DNA of 64,000 bases from Herbidospora galbida. GTDB taxonomy: Bacteria; Actinomycetota; Actinomycetes; Streptosporangiales; Streptosporangiaceae. The translations under genes and the position numbers were made by a program. The stretch is taken from NCBI RefSeq assembly GCF_005233835.1, contig NZ_SZQA01000004.1, forward strand, positions 62,001 to 126,000. Direction: 5' to 3'. This document shows positions 35,830 to 44,861 of this stretch, one piece after another. The notes beneath the pieces were generated by a model. That model saw only the letters and a program-made list of their open reading frames with translations, did no database searches and was not told where the DNA came from. Position 1 is the stretch's first letter, and each line of letters starts with the position of its first letter.

Positions 35830-36623
35830 CCGCCACCCTGAACATCGGCCTCGCCCGCGCGTCGCTGGAGACCAAGCTCTTCTTCCGCCAGCGCGACGCC
35901 GTCATCTTCACCTTCTCCTTCCCGATCATCCTGCTGGTCCTGTTCGGCTCGATCTTCGAAGGCGACCTGGAGGGCACCGGCATCACGGTCGCCCAGCTCT
36001 ACTCGGCCGGGCTGATCGGCGCCGGCGTGATGGGCGTGGCGTTCCAGAACCTCGCGATCGGCATCGCCATCGACCGGGACGACGGCACGCTGAAGCGCCT
36101 GGCGGGCACGCCGATGCCGCGCGCGGCCTACTTCGTCGGCAAGCTGGTCAGCTCGCTGGTGCTCGCGGCGATCGAGGTGGCGCTGCTGCTGGCGGTGGCG
36201 GTGTTCCTGTTCGGCCTCGAACTTCCCACCGACGTCACCCGATGGGTGACACTGGTCTGGGTGCTCACGCTCGGCCTGGCCGGCGCGGCTCTCCTGGGGA
36301 TCGCGGTCAGCAACCTGCCGCGCAACGCCAAGAGCGCCTCGGCGGTGGTGTCCATGCCCTACGTGCTGCTCCAGTTCATCTCCGGCGTCTACATCCCCTT
36401 CACGGAGCTTCCCTCATGGCTGAACGACGTCGCGGCGATCTTCCCGCTGAAGTGGATGTGCCAGGGCCTGCGCTCGGTGTTCCTGGGCGACGCGGGGGCG
36501 GCGCTGGAACTGACGGGGTCGTACGAGCTGCCGAAGGTGGCGCTGGTGCTGGGACTGTGGCTGGTGGGCGGGCTGGTGCTCTGCCTGACGACGTTCCGGT
36601 GGACCAACCGCGGCGAAAGCTGA
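35826..36623 (+). CDS. ABC-2 type permease
   Basis: A 265-residue permease with six predicted helices. The N-terminal cytosolic part is ETKLFFRQRDAVIFTFSFPIILL, and the region SNLPRNAKSASAVVSMPYVLLQFISGVYIPF carries the typical ABC-2 fold. It partners the ATPase encoded just upstream (4-bp overlap). Substrate is unknown. Confidence 0.9.
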   Translation: MTATLNIGLARASLETKLFFRQRDAVIFTFSFPIILLVLFGSIFEGDLEGTGITVAQLYSAGLIGAGVMGVAFQNLAIGIAIDRDDGTLKRLAGTPMPRAAYFVGKLVSSLVLAAIEVALLLAVAVFLFGLELPTDVTRWVTLVWVLTLGLAGAALLGIAVSNLPRNAKSASAVVSMPYVLLQFISGVYIPFTELPSWLNDVAAIFPLKWMCQGLRSVFLGDAGAALELTGSYELPKVALVLGLWLVGGLVLCLTTFRWTNRGES

Positions 36624-37828
36624 GGGCCTTCCTGGGCAGGCGGCCCGAAGTGCGGGCCGCCTTCCCCGAGGAGACCAACGCCTGGGAGTCCTTCCGGGGC
36701 TGGGAGATCCTCTTCGCCCTGGCCTGGACGACGGCCCTCCTCTTCGTCCTGTACGACGAGGTGGCCTCCCCCCTCGAACGGACCGTCACGATCGGCCTGA
36801 TGCTCTGCTGCGCGGTGGCCTACCTGCTCATGGGCCGCAAGCTGATCATCGGCGACCAGGAGGACAGCCCCCGAGCGATCCTCTACGTGGCCCTGCTCTG
36901 CCTGGCGTTCATCCCGGCGACGCTGATCGTGCCGAACGCCTCGTTCGGGCTGTTCACGCTGTGCCCGCAGGTGTTCATGCTGCTCAGCGGGCGGCTGGCC
37001 GCCGCGGCGGTGGTGCTGCTCAACCTGTCTCCGGCGTTGTGGTTCGTCCAGCAGACCGATCTGCGGTTCCCCGACCTGCTCAGGTTCTCCGGCACCACCC
37101 TGATCGCGCTGACGTTCTCGCTGGTGTTCGGGCCGTGGATCACCCGGATCATCCGCCAGAGCGCCGAACGGGCCGACCTGATCCGGCAGCTGGAGGCGAG
37201 CGAGGCCGAGGTGACGCGGCTGTCGGTCGAGAAGGGCACGCTGGCCGAGCGCGAGCGGCTCGCCGGGGAGATCCACGACACGATCGCCCAGGGGTTCACC
37301 AGCATCATCATGCTCATCCAGGCCGCCCAGTCCGGGCGCGATCCGGCGCGGCACCTCGCGCTGGCCGTCCAGACGGCCCGGGAGAACCTGGCCGAGGCCC
37401 GCGCGCTGGTCGCGGCGCTCAGCCCGGCGCCGCTCGACGGCTCCACCCTCGATGACGCGCTGCGGCGGCTCTCGCTGCGGCTGTCGGAGGAGATCGGCGT
37501 CGCGGTGTCGCACGCGGTCGAGGGCGAGTCGCGCAAGCTGCCGCCGAGCAGCGAGGTGGTGCTGATCAGGACGGCGCAGGAGGCGCTGGCCAACATCCGC
37601 AAGCACGCCGGGGCCTCCTCGGTCCGGGTGACGGTCGGCTATGGCCGTAATGACGTCACTTTGACCGTCGCGGACGACGGTGCCGGCTTCGATCCCGCGG
37701 CCGGCGCCGGGTTCGGACTGCGCGGGATGCGCGCCAGAATCGAACAGCAGGGCGGCCGCCTCGACCTCGTGAGCGCGCCCGGAGAAGGGACCTCGGTCCA
37801 CGTGACGCTGCCGATGGGAGAACGATGA
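36599..37828 (+). CDS. Sensor histidine kinase (HisKA_3/NarX family)
   Basis: A 409-residue kinase. Four or five membrane segments occupy about residues 30-180, then the dimerisation/phosphoacceptor helix ERERLAGEIHDTIAQGFTSIIML with the His, and a C-terminal ATPase domain with N-box AQEALANIRKHA and G-box ADDGAGFDPAAGAGFGLRGM. GTG 36599 is the only good start in the frame and overlaps the permease by 25 bp. It pairs with the adjacent LuxR-type response regulator, overlapping it by 4 bp. Confidence 0.88.
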   Translation: MDQPRRKLRAFLGRRPEVRAAFPEETNAWESFRGWEILFALAWTTALLFVLYDEVASPLERTVTIGLMLCCAVAYLLMGRKLIIGDQEDSPRAILYVALLCLAFIPATLIVPNASFGLFTLCPQVFMLLSGRLAAAAVVLLNLSPALWFVQQTDLRFPDLLRFSGTTLIALTFSLVFGPWITRIIRQSAERADLIRQLEASEAEVTRLSVEKGTLAERERLAGEIHDTIAQGFTSIIMLIQAAQSGRDPARHLALAVQTARENLAEARALVAALSPAPLDGSTLDDALRRLSLRLSEEIGVAVSHAVEGESRKLPPSSEVVLIRTAQEALANIRKHAGASSVRVTVGYGRNDVTLTVADDGAGFDPAAGAGFGLRGMRARIEQQGGRLDLVSAPGEGTSVHVTLPMGER

Positions 37829-38442
37829 TCCGGCTCATGATCGTGGACGATCACCCCGTGGTCCGCGAGGGCCTGCGGGGGATGATCGACGGCAACGAGG
37901 GCATCACGGTGGTCGGCGAGGCCGGCTCGGGCGACGAGGCCGTCGTCCGGGCCCGCGACCTCGCGCCCGACGTGGTGCTGATGGACCTGCGCATGCCCGG
38001 CGGCGACGGCGTGGGGGCGACCAGCCGCATCCTCGCCGGGCAGCCGGGCGCCCGGGTGATCGTGCTGACCACGTACGAGACCGACCAGGACATCGTGCGG
38101 GCCGTCGAGGCGGGCGCGGCCGGTTATCTGCTGAAGGACACCTCTCGGGCCGACCTGCTGGGCGCGATCAAGGCGGCGGCCCGGGGCGAGACGGTGCTCT
38201 CCCCCAGTGTGGCGACCAGACTGGTGACGCGAATGAGAGCGCCCGTAATCGAGTCGCTGTCACCCCGGGAGACCGAGGTACTGTCTCTGGTGGCGCGCGG
38301 GCTGACCAACGCGGAGATCGGGCGGGAGTTGTTCATCAGCGAGACCACCGTGAAGACCCACCTGCTGCGGGTGTTCGGCAAGCTGGGCGTCTCCGACCGG
38401 ACCGCCGCCGTCACCACCGCGCTCAACCGAGGTCTGCTTTAG
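37825..38442 (+). CDS. NarL/LuxR-type response regulator
   Basis: A 205-residue regulator with an N-terminal receiver (MIVDDHPVVREGL; phosphorylated Asp in VVLMDLRMPGGDG; Lys in GYLLKDTSR) and a C-terminal GerE helix-turn-helix (LSPRETEVLSLVARGLTNAEIGRELFISETTVKTHL). It is the cognate partner of the preceding kinase and probably controls the adjacent ABC genes. Confidence 0.93.
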   Translation: MIRLMIVDDHPVVREGLRGMIDGNEGITVVGEAGSGDEAVVRARDLAPDVVLMDLRMPGGDGVGATSRILAGQPGARVIVLTTYETDQDIVRAVEAGAAGYLLKDTSRADLLGAIKAAARGETVLSPSVATRLVTRMRAPVIESLSPRETEVLSLVARGLTNAEIGRELFISETTVKTHLLRVFGKLGVSDRTAAVTTALNRGLL

Positions 38443-38489
38443 TGACATCCGATAACCAACTTGCATAAAAGAAGCTAATTTCCCGATAC

Positions 38490-38518
38490 TTCCGTTAAAA
38501 AGATCTTGCGTCCATAAT
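38490..38518 (+). promoter_or_regulatory. Candidate sigma70-type promoter for TetR gene
   Basis: TTCCGT-N17-CATAAT lies 39-67 bp upstream of the TetR GTG in an unusually AT-rich 114-bp spacer. The -10 matches consensus in 5 of 6 positions; the -35 is weak. Confidence 0.45.
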
Positions 38519-38556
38519 GGTGGCTTCTGGGGGGGCCAGGACGGCGAGGTGAAACG

Positions 38557-39162
38557 GTGACGGGACGAGAATATCGGGGGATGACGGCGGCCGAGCGGGT
38601 CGCCGATCGTAGGGAGCGGCTCATCACGGCCGCCTACGGCCTGTTCGCCAATCCCGGCTTCCACGCGACGACGATCGAGCGGCTCTGCTCGACCGCGCAC
38701 ATCTCCAACCGCGCGTTCTACGAGTGCTTCGCGGGCAGGGAGGAGCTGATGCGGGCCGTCTACGAACGCTGCGTCGACGACACCCTGAACGCGGTCGGCG
38801 CGGCCATCGAGGACGCCCCGCCCACGCTGGAGGGGCGCATCGTCGCCGGGATCACCGAGTACGTGCGCTTCGTGACGCTCGACGTCCGCCGCGCCCGCAT
38901 CATGCACTTAGAGGTGCGCCGCGCCGGCGACGTCCTGTCGGGGTCGCGGCAGAAGGCGGTCGCGGGGTTCACCCACATGATCGAGAGCTCGCTCAAGGGG
39001 CTGCAGGAAGAGCTGCCCGCCGAGCTCCACCTGCTGGCGCTGGCCTTGATAGGGGCGCTCACCGAGCTGCTCATCGAGTGGGTGCTCTCGGACGACCGGC
39101 CGGAGAAGGACCTGCTGGTCGCCACCGCCGTGCACGTGTTCCGGCGCTCGTTCCAGAACTGA
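38557..39162 (+). CDS. TetR family regulator
   Basis: A 201-residue TetR protein with helix-turn-helix FHATTIERLCSTAHISNRAFYECFAGREELMRAVYE (about residues 34-69) and an all-helical ligand domain. GTG 38557 is preceded by GAGG. It is sandwiched between two complete ABC/two-component quartets, on the strand of the first. Its target is unknown; control of one of the exporters is an inference. Confidence 0.85.
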   Translation: MTGREYRGMTAAERVADRRERLITAAYGLFANPGFHATTIERLCSTAHISNRAFYECFAGREELMRAVYERCVDDTLNAVGAAIEDAPPTLEGRIVAGITEYVRFVTLDVRRARIMHLEVRRAGDVLSGSRQKAVAGFTHMIESSLKGLQEELPAELHLLALALIGALTELLIEWVLSDDRPEKDLLVATAVHVFRRSFQN

Positions 39163-39177
39163 CCGGAAGTCCGCGGA

Positions 39178-39220
39178 CCCTGGCCCACCTGCAGAAGGAT
39201 CTGTGAGGGGCGGGCCAGGG
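39178..39220. terminator. Hairpin after TetR gene
   Basis: CCCTGGCCC and GGGCCAGGG form the arms around a 25-nt loop, between the convergent TetR and response-regulator genes. Confidence 0.55.
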
Positions 39221-39329
39221 GCCGCAAATATGTGAACACCGGGACCGGCGTCCCGGAGCGGGCGAAACGAGATCACGTTCCGTAGTCACACGATGACACA
39301 GAAAGGGGTCACGGGCCCGGAACGACCCG

Positions 39330-39923
39330 TCAGATCCAGCCCATGTCCTGAGCCGTCCGGATCGCCCCGATGCGGTTGACCGCGCCCAGCTTGGCGATCG
39401 CGTTGGACAGGTAGTTGCGCACCGTGCCCTCGCTGAGGTGCAGCGACGAGGCGATCTCGGTCACCGACGCGCCCGAGGCGGCCAGCGCGAGCGCGTCGCG
39501 TTCGCGGTCGGTCAGCGGCGACTCCCCGGCCATCATCGCCGAGGCGGCCATCTCGGGATCGAGGTAACGGCCGCCCGCGTGCACCTTCCGGATGGCGGCG
39601 GCGAGCTCCTCGGCGGAGGCGTCCTTCGGGACGAAGCCGCGCACCCCCGCCGCCAGCGCGCGGCGCAGGTAGCCGGGGCGGCCGAAGCTGGTGAGGATCA
39701 GCATCGCCTGGCCGGGCATCGACTCGGCGACGCTCAGTCCGTCCATGCCGGGCATCTCGACGTCGAGCACGAGCACGTCGGGGGCGTGCTCGGCCACGGC
39801 GGGCCCCACCAGGTCGCCCCTGCCGACCTGGACCACGACGGTGATGTCGGGCTCCAGGTCGAGGAGGGTGGCGATGGCCTGCCTGATGAGGTGCTGATCG
39901 TCGGCCAGCAGGACTCTGATCAC
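39330..39923 (-). CDS. NarL/LuxR-type response regulator (quartet 2)
   Basis: A 197-residue regulator: receiver domain (VLLADDQHLIRQAIATLL; Asp in VLVLDVEMPGMDG; Lys in GFVPKDAS) and a GerE helix-turn-helix (LTDRERDALALAASGASVTEIASSLHLSEGTVRNYL). It is last in the second quartet, overlapping the kinase by 4 bp. The layout is the mirror image of the first quartet. Confidence 0.93.
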   Translation of the reverse strand: MIRVLLADDQHLIRQAIATLLDLEPDITVVVQVGRGDLVGPAVAEHAPDVLVLDVEMPGMDGLSVAESMPGQAMLILTSFGRPGYLRRALAAGVRGFVPKDASAEELAAAIRKVHAGGRYLDPEMAASAMMAGESPLTDRERDALALAASGASVTEIASSLHLSEGTVRNYLSNAIAKLGAVNRIGAIRTAQDMGWI

Positions 39924-41104
39924 AACCGGCCCGCCAGCACCGGTTCCTGCACCCTCGGGGCGGCCGCCCTCAGCACGAAGCCGCCCTTCCTGTCGGGCTC
40001 GGCCGTCAGCTTCCCCCCGACGGCGCCGAGCCGTTCGGACAGCCCGGCCAGGCCGCTGCCCTCGCCGTTCTTGACCGCGTCCTTCTGGACGCCGTTGTTG
40101 CGCACCTCCAGGATCGTCTCCTCCTGCGTGAGCCGCAGGGTGATCTCGCAGGTGGTGGCGGTGCTGTGGCGGAGCACGTTGGTGACGGCCTCGCGGACCA
40201 CCCAGGCGAACACCGGGGCGGTGTCGCCGGGGGCCTCGCGGTAGGGCAACTTGAGGTCGCAGGTGATCCCGGCCGCCTCCAGCACCCCCCGCACGCTGGC
40301 CAGTTCGGCGGTCAGGTCGAGCTGGCGATATCCCTTGACGGCCTCGCGCAGCTCGCGCAGGGCGGTGCGGGCCAGACCGCGCACCTCGGCCATCTCGGCG
40401 CTCGCCGGGGTGTCGCCGCCGAGCCTGACGGCCAGTTCGCTCTTGACCGCGATGGCCGAGAGCTGGTGTCCGACCAGGTCGTGGAGGTCGCGGGCGAACC
40501 GCAGGCGCTCCTCGGCGACCGCCAGGCGGGCCTGCGCCTCACGGCCCTCGTGGGCCTCCTCGGCGATGCGCCAGATCCACACCCACAGGCGGTTGGCCCA
40601 GGGAAGGGTCCCGCACATCAGGGCGGTGTAGAGGAAGGAGCCGACCACCGCCCCGACCTGGGTGGCCGTGTCGGCGTCGCCGATGTAGTCGAGCATCCGG
40701 TAGCCGTTGAGCGGCGCCGTCACCAGCAGGGTGGCGAGCGACAGGATCCACGCGGTGCGCACCCGCACCCCGATCACGGCGACCGACAGCCAGGTGAAGG
40801 CGACGAACGACCACGAGGTCGGGGCGCCGGTGCCGAGGAGCGCGACCGCCAGCGAGACGACGGCGCCGGCGACCAGCTCACGCTGGGCGTAGCGCCGTTC
40901 GAGGATGGCCTTGGTGACGCGGAGGAACAGGGCGCTGAACACGACGACGAGGGCGAGCGCGGGGCCGAGCCGCCACCAGTTGACCGGCCCGGCCTCCTGC
41001 TCCGCCAAGAGGCCGAGCACGATGACGAACCAGACCAGCCCAAGAGTCGTGTTGAGCGTCCAGCGGACGACACGTCGGACTCTTTTGATCACTTTGTCCA
41101 TCAT
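39920..41104 (-). CDS. Sensor histidine kinase (HisKA_3 family, quartet 2)
   Basis: A 394-residue membrane kinase. Six or so hydrophobic segments (about 15-170) precede the phosphoacceptor helix RLRFARDLHDLVGHQLSAIAVKSEL, and the ATPase domain has the N-box REAVTNVLRHS and G2-like GEGSGLAGLSERL. It resembles DesK. It overlaps the response-regulator start by 4 bp. Confidence 0.9.
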   Translation of the reverse strand: MMDKVIKRVRRVVRWTLNTTLGLVWFVIVLGLLAEQEAGPVNWWRLGPALALVVVFSALFLRVTKAILERRYAQRELVAGAVVSLAVALLGTGAPTSWSFVAFTWLSVAVIGVRVRTAWILSLATLLVTAPLNGYRMLDYIGDADTATQVGAVVGSFLYTALMCGTLPWANRLWVWIWRIAEEAHEGREAQARLAVAEERLRFARDLHDLVGHQLSAIAVKSELAVRLGGDTPASAEMAEVRGLARTALRELREAVKGYRQLDLTAELASVRGVLEAAGITCDLKLPYREAPGDTAPVFAWVVREAVTNVLRHSTATTCEITLRLTQEETILEVRNNGVQKDAVKNGEGSGLAGLSERLGAVGGKLTAEPDRKGGFVLRAAAPRVQEPVLAGRL

Positions 41105-41125
41105 CGCCTGCCCATCTTAAGTGGG

Positions 41126-42235
41126 TCACTTCGTGCGGAGAACCTCGGAAACCTTCAGCCGCCTGCCGGTACGCAGCACCGCGCGCTCGTAGATGCGCCC
41201 GCCCACCATCAGCACCGCCGCGACCGCGATGACCATGAGGGCGCCCGACAGCAGACTCTCCCAGAGGGCCACCTCGGAGGCGGCCATCCGCACGGGCATG
41301 ACCATCGAGGAGAACGGCGGCACGAACGAGAGGATCTCCGACACCGGGTGGTCGGGGTTGGTGGAGGCGAAGAACGACACCCCGTACGAGATCAGGAACA
41401 GCAGCATCATCGGCTGCAGCACGTTGCCGACCTCCTCCTGCCGCGACACCAGCGAGGCGAGCGACCCGGCGAGGGCGGCGAAGAAGGCGTAGCCGAGGAT
41501 CCACCAGGCCACGGCGCTCACCACGATGCCGGCCATGCCGGGCGGGAAGTCGGTGGCGAAGCCGGACAGGAACGCGCCGACGAGCCCGGCGGCCACCACC
41601 GCCGTGAGGTTGACGAACCCGACGACGCCGAGCCCGAAGATCTTGCCGCCGAGCAGCTGCCAGGGCCTGATCGAGATGAGCAGGATCTCGACGATCCGGC
41701 TGCCCTTCTCCTCGACGACACCCATGGCGACGACCATGACCGAGCTCATGATCATGAAGAACAGGAGCAGCACCACCACGGTCGCGATGCCCTGCCGCGC
41801 CCCCTCGTAGCGGGTGTCGGCGCCGACCGACTGCATCTGGAGCGGCGTCACGGTCACCCCGGCCGCGCCGATCTGCGCCTCGCGGTTCGCGCTCTGCAGC
41901 AGCAGCCCGAGCTCGCTGTCGATCTCGCCGTTGGTCAGCACCCGCTTGGAGTCGACGAGCGCGACGTCGACGTCGCCGTCGAGGACCGCCTTGGAGGCGG
42001 CCTGCTCGTCGGGGAAGGTCTTCCAGATGATCTTCGCCTCGGGGGCGAGCGCCTGGACGGCCAGCTCCTGCCCCCCGACCCGGCCGAGGTTGTACTCGTC
42101 GGGCCCGCCGAAGAGCTTGGGCGCGAACGCGATGCCGCCGGTCAGCAGCGCCGAGACGATCAGGCTGATGACGAACGCCCGCGTCCTGACCTGGGTGCGG
42201 ATCTCCCGCCCCGCCACCATCAACAGGCCGTTCAT
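41126..42235 (-). CDS. ABC-2 permease (NatB-like, quartet 2)
   Basis: A 369-residue permease with an N-terminal helix, a large external loop (about 40-150, with VDVALVDSKRVLTNGEIDSEL) and five further helices. This architecture, unlike the small permease of quartet 1, is that of the NatB/YhaP class of sodium or peptide exporters. It overlaps the ATPase stop by 4 bp. Confidence 0.87.
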   Translation of the reverse strand: MNGLLMVAGREIRTQVRTRAFVISLIVSALLTGGIAFAPKLFGGPDEYNLGRVGGQELAVQALAPEAKIIWKTFPDEQAASKAVLDGDVDVALVDSKRVLTNGEIDSELGLLLQSANREAQIGAAGVTVTPLQMQSVGADTRYEGARQGIATVVVLLLFFMIMSSVMVVAMGVVEEKGSRIVEILLISIRPWQLLGGKIFGLGVVGFVNLTAVVAAGLVGAFLSGFATDFPPGMAGIVVSAVAWWILGYAFFAALAGSLASLVSRQEEVGNVLQPMMLLFLISYGVSFFASTNPDHPVSEILSFVPPFSSMVMPVRMAASEVALWESLLSGALMVIAVAAVLMVGGRIYERAVLRTGRRLKVSEVLRTK

Positions 42236-43110
42236 GCCACTGCCTCCCTGAAGATCTCGACCAGCGTGGGCCGCTCGACACCGAAGAACTCGACGTGCCC
42301 CGCTTCGACGGCCCGCCGCAGAACGGCCTGGTCGTCGCCGCCGACGACCGTCAGCACGTCGCGGTCGCCCTCCTTGCTCAACTCGCCCGGCAGGCCGTCG
42401 GCCCAGCCCGGCTTGGGGTCTCGGACGACCACCCGGAGCCGCCGCCCCTCGGCGTCGCGCAGCTCCTCGACCGACCCGCTCGCCACCATGCGCCCGGCCG
42501 ACACGATCCCGACGGAGTCGCAGAGCCGCTCGACCAGTTCGAGCTGGTGGCTGGAGAAGATGACCGGGACGCCGCCGCGCGCCCGCTCGTGCAGCACCTC
42601 GGCCAGCACGTCGACCGCGATCGGGTCGAGGCCCGAGAACGGCTCGTCGAGGATGAGCAGCTCGGGATCGTGGATGAGGGCCACGGCCAGCTGCACCCGC
42701 TGCTGGTTGCCGAGAGACAGCGACTCGACGGTGTCGTCGACCCGCTCGGTCAGCCCGAGCCGCCCGATGAGCGCGTCACGCGCCTTGCCGACCGACGCCG
42801 CGCCGAGCCCGTGCAGCCGCCCGAAGTAGTCGATCTGCTCCCCGACCCGCATCTTCTGGTAGAGCCCGCGCTCCTCCGGCATGTAGCCGAAGGTCCGCCG
42901 CTCGGCGAACGTCAGCGGACGCCCGTTCCAGAGCACGTCGCCCTCGTCGGCCTGCAGCACGCCCATGACGATGCGCATCGTCGTCGTCTTGCCGGCCCCG
43001 TTGGCGCCCACGAAGCCGAACATCTGCCCGGCGGGGACCGCGAAGCTCACCCCGTCGAGGGCGACCTTGCCGGCCCCGAATATCTTGCGCAAACCCCTGA
43101 TCTCCAACAT
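42232..43110 (-). CDS. ABC transporter ATP-binding protein (NatA-like, quartet 2)
   Basis: A 292-residue ATPase. Walker A GANGAGKTTTMRIV, signature SLSLGNQQRVQLAVAL, where Leu replaces the usual Gly (family LSGGQ), Walker B LLILDEPFSGLDP and switch histidine in SSHQLELVE are present. It begins MLEIRGLRKIFG. First gene of quartet 2, divergent from the adenosyltransferase gene. Confidence 0.9.
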   Translation of the reverse strand: MLEIRGLRKIFGAGKVALDGVSFAVPAGQMFGFVGANGAGKTTTMRIVMGVLQADEGDVLWNGRPLTFAERRTFGYMPEERGLYQKMRVGEQIDYFGRLHGLGAASVGKARDALIGRLGLTERVDDTVESLSLGNQQRVQLAVALIHDPELLILDEPFSGLDPIAVDVLAEVLHERARGGVPVIFSSHQLELVERLCDSVGIVSAGRMVASGSVEELRDAEGRRLRVVVRDPKPGWADGLPGELSKEGDRDVLTVVGGDDQAVLRRAVEAGHVEFFGVERPTLVEIFREAVA

Positions 43111-43222
43111 GAGACCATCCTGGCTTTACCCGCCGCTGACTCGTAGACGTCGATATCAGCAACCGGCCGGGGATTACGCAGCCGTTCGGGATGACATTTG
43201 CCACATGGCTACGCTTGGCCGC

Positions 43223-43813
43223 ATGACGCCTGACCACAACGACCAGCCGGTGGTGCTGTCGAAGATCTACACGAAGACCGGCGACGACGGCACGACCGCC
43301 CTCGGCGACATGTCCCGCACCGCGAAGACCGACCCACGGCTCGCGGCCTACGCGGACGTGGAGGAGGCCAACGCGGCCATCGGCGTCGCCCTCGCCATGG
43401 GCAACCCTCCGGAGGAGATCGGGGCGGTGCTGCTGCGCGTGCAGAACGAGATGTTCGACGTCGGCGCCGATCTGTGCACGCCGGTCGTGCCGGATCCGGA
43501 GTTCCCGCCCCTGCGGGTCGAGCCCTCCTACGTCGAGTGGCTGGAGTCGCAGTGCGACGAGTTCAACGCCCGGCTCAAGCCGCTGCGGTCGTTCATCCTG
43601 CCGGGGGGCTCACCGGGAACCGCGTTGCTGCACGTGGCCCGGACGGCCGTCCGGCGGGCCGAACGCTCGACGTGGGCGGCCCTTGCGGCGCACGACGACA
43701 TGAACCCGCTGACGGCGACCTACCTGAACCGGCTGAGCGACCTGCTGTTCATCCTGTGCCGGGTGTCGTCGGACGGGAACGAGATCCTCTGGAAGCCCGG
43801 CGGCACCCGCTGA
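43223..43813 (+). CDS. Cob(I)alamin adenosyltransferase (PduO-type)
   Basis: A 196-residue PduO-type ATR making adenosylcobalamin from cob(I)alamin and ATP. The ATP-binding N-terminus KIYTKTGDDGTTALGDMSRTAKTD, RVQNEMFDVGADLCTP and the signature FILPGGSPGTALLHVARTAVRRAER are all present. ATG 43223 gives the best N-terminus; ATG 43205 would add six residues. It supplies cofactor for IcmA and other B12 mutases in the genome. Confidence 0.94.
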   Translation: MTPDHNDQPVVLSKIYTKTGDDGTTALGDMSRTAKTDPRLAAYADVEEANAAIGVALAMGNPPEEIGAVLLRVQNEMFDVGADLCTPVVPDPEFPPLRVEPSYVEWLESQCDEFNARLKPLRSFILPGGSPGTALLHVARTAVRRAERSTWAALAAHDDMNPLTATYLNRLSDLLFILCRVSSDGNEILWKPGGTR

Positions 43814-43814
43814 C

Positions 43815-44498
43815 ATGCTGCCCAGGAACCGGATCGGCAACTTATTCGCCACCGGGATCGCCACGGGCGCGGTGGCCTGGGGCACGGTCGGCGCCTGGAC
43901 GGCCCTGACGGTCGGAAACTACCCGTGGAACCAGTGGATCCCGTTCACCAACGGCCTGACCAAGGGCGTCGTCCTCGGCCTGATCGCGGCCGGCGCCGCC
44001 GCGATCGCCGCGGCCCTGGGCGCGCGGACCTGGATCGTCTTCCTCACCGCGTTCGTCGGCGGCGTCTGGCACGGGACATACAGGGACCTCCATGGCGCGC
44101 CGGCCGCGATCCTCTACTTCGAGGACGCGATGCCGGACGAGGAGTGGTTCGGCACGACGATGCTGATCCACTGGGCGACCAAAGAGGTCCCGCCGGCCCT
44201 GGTGTGCGCGACGGCGATCACCCTGCTGGCGGCGCGCGCCCATCGGCGGACCCACACGATCGGCGCGGGCGCGGCACTCGTGCTCACCACCATCGCGCTC
44301 GCCCTCATCCCCGTGATCGCCGCAGATCTGGCCCCGCCGGTCGAGGGGAACGGCCAGCACACCAACGAAGGCGCCGTGGCCGCCTTCCGGTGCTGGTTCC
44401 TCGCCCTGCCGCTCCTGGTGGCGGGGGCGCGCAGGCTCGCGGTGACCTTAGCGACGTGGAACCTAGACGGCGTCGAGGTGGGCGCTCGGGGGGGCTGA
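43815..44498 (+). CDS. Polytopic membrane protein, unknown
   Basis: A 227-residue protein with about five hydrophobic helices (TGIATGAVAWGTVGAWTALT, GVVLGLIAAGAAAIAAALG, and three further ones). A short external loop contains FEDAMPDEEWFGTTMLIHWATKEVPP. No motif is known to me. It begins one base after the adenosyltransferase stop and overlaps the convergent DUF2550 gene by 36 bp. Confidence 0.65.
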   Translation: MLPRNRIGNLFATGIATGAVAWGTVGAWTALTVGNYPWNQWIPFTNGLTKGVVLGLIAAGAAAIAAALGARTWIVFLTAFVGGVWHGTYRDLHGAPAAILYFEDAMPDEEWFGTTMLIHWATKEVPPALVCATAITLLAARAHRRTHTIGAGAALVLTTIALALIPVIAADLAPPVEGNGQHTNEGAVAAFRCWFLALPLLVAGARRLAVTLATWNLDGVEVGARGG

Positions 44499-44840
44499 CT
44501 CCAGCCAGGCCAGGAAGCCCGTCAGCGCGTCTTCGCTCATCGCCAGGCTGACCGTTCCGGCCTCGACCGTCCAGTAACCCTCGGGGCCTTCGCCCGCGTC
44601 GAGGGGGCGGCGGCGGGAAACGACGAGGCCGCGCCTCGCTATCGCGTGGCGCGGCCTCAGACGGATTCCGGCGAAAGGCACCCAGTGGAGCTCTCCTCCG
44701 GCGTAGCGGGCTACTCCGCTCTGCCATTTACCGGTGCCGGTTCGTACACAACAGACGACCGTCCCCCGGCGAGACGCCAGGGCGACGACACGGATACAGA
44801 ACAGGGCAGCGAGCAGAGCCAACCCTATGAGTAGCTCCAC
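44463..44840 (-). CDS. DUF2550 membrane-associated protein
   Basis: A 125-residue protein with one N-terminal membrane helix (ELLIGLALLAALFCIRVVAL) and a PH-like domain of about 95 residues (KWQSGVARYAGGELHWVPF, LRPRHAIARRGLVV). DUF2550 sits directly downstream of atpC in many actinobacteria, as here, 21 bp after it. Function unknown. It overlaps the convergent membrane-protein gene by 36 bp. Confidence 0.88.
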   Translation of the reverse strand: MELLIGLALLAALFCIRVVALASRRGTVVCCVRTGTGKWQSGVARYAGGELHWVPFAGIRLRPRHAIARRGLVVSRRRPLDAGEGPEGYWTVEAGTVSLAMSEDALTGFLAWLESAPPSAHLDAV

Positions 44841-44861
44841 CGCTGCCCCTCCTTCTGAAAC

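Noticed and set aside
40166-42829. An 887-codon open frame on the plus strand
   Set aside because: It runs antisense through the kinase and ABC genes of quartet 2 and is composed of low-complexity Arg/Gly/His sequence.
43111-43222. Cobalamin riboswitch upstream of the adenosyltransferase
   Set aside because: The divergent gap is only 112 bp, too short for this riboswitch, and no B12-box pattern is visible.
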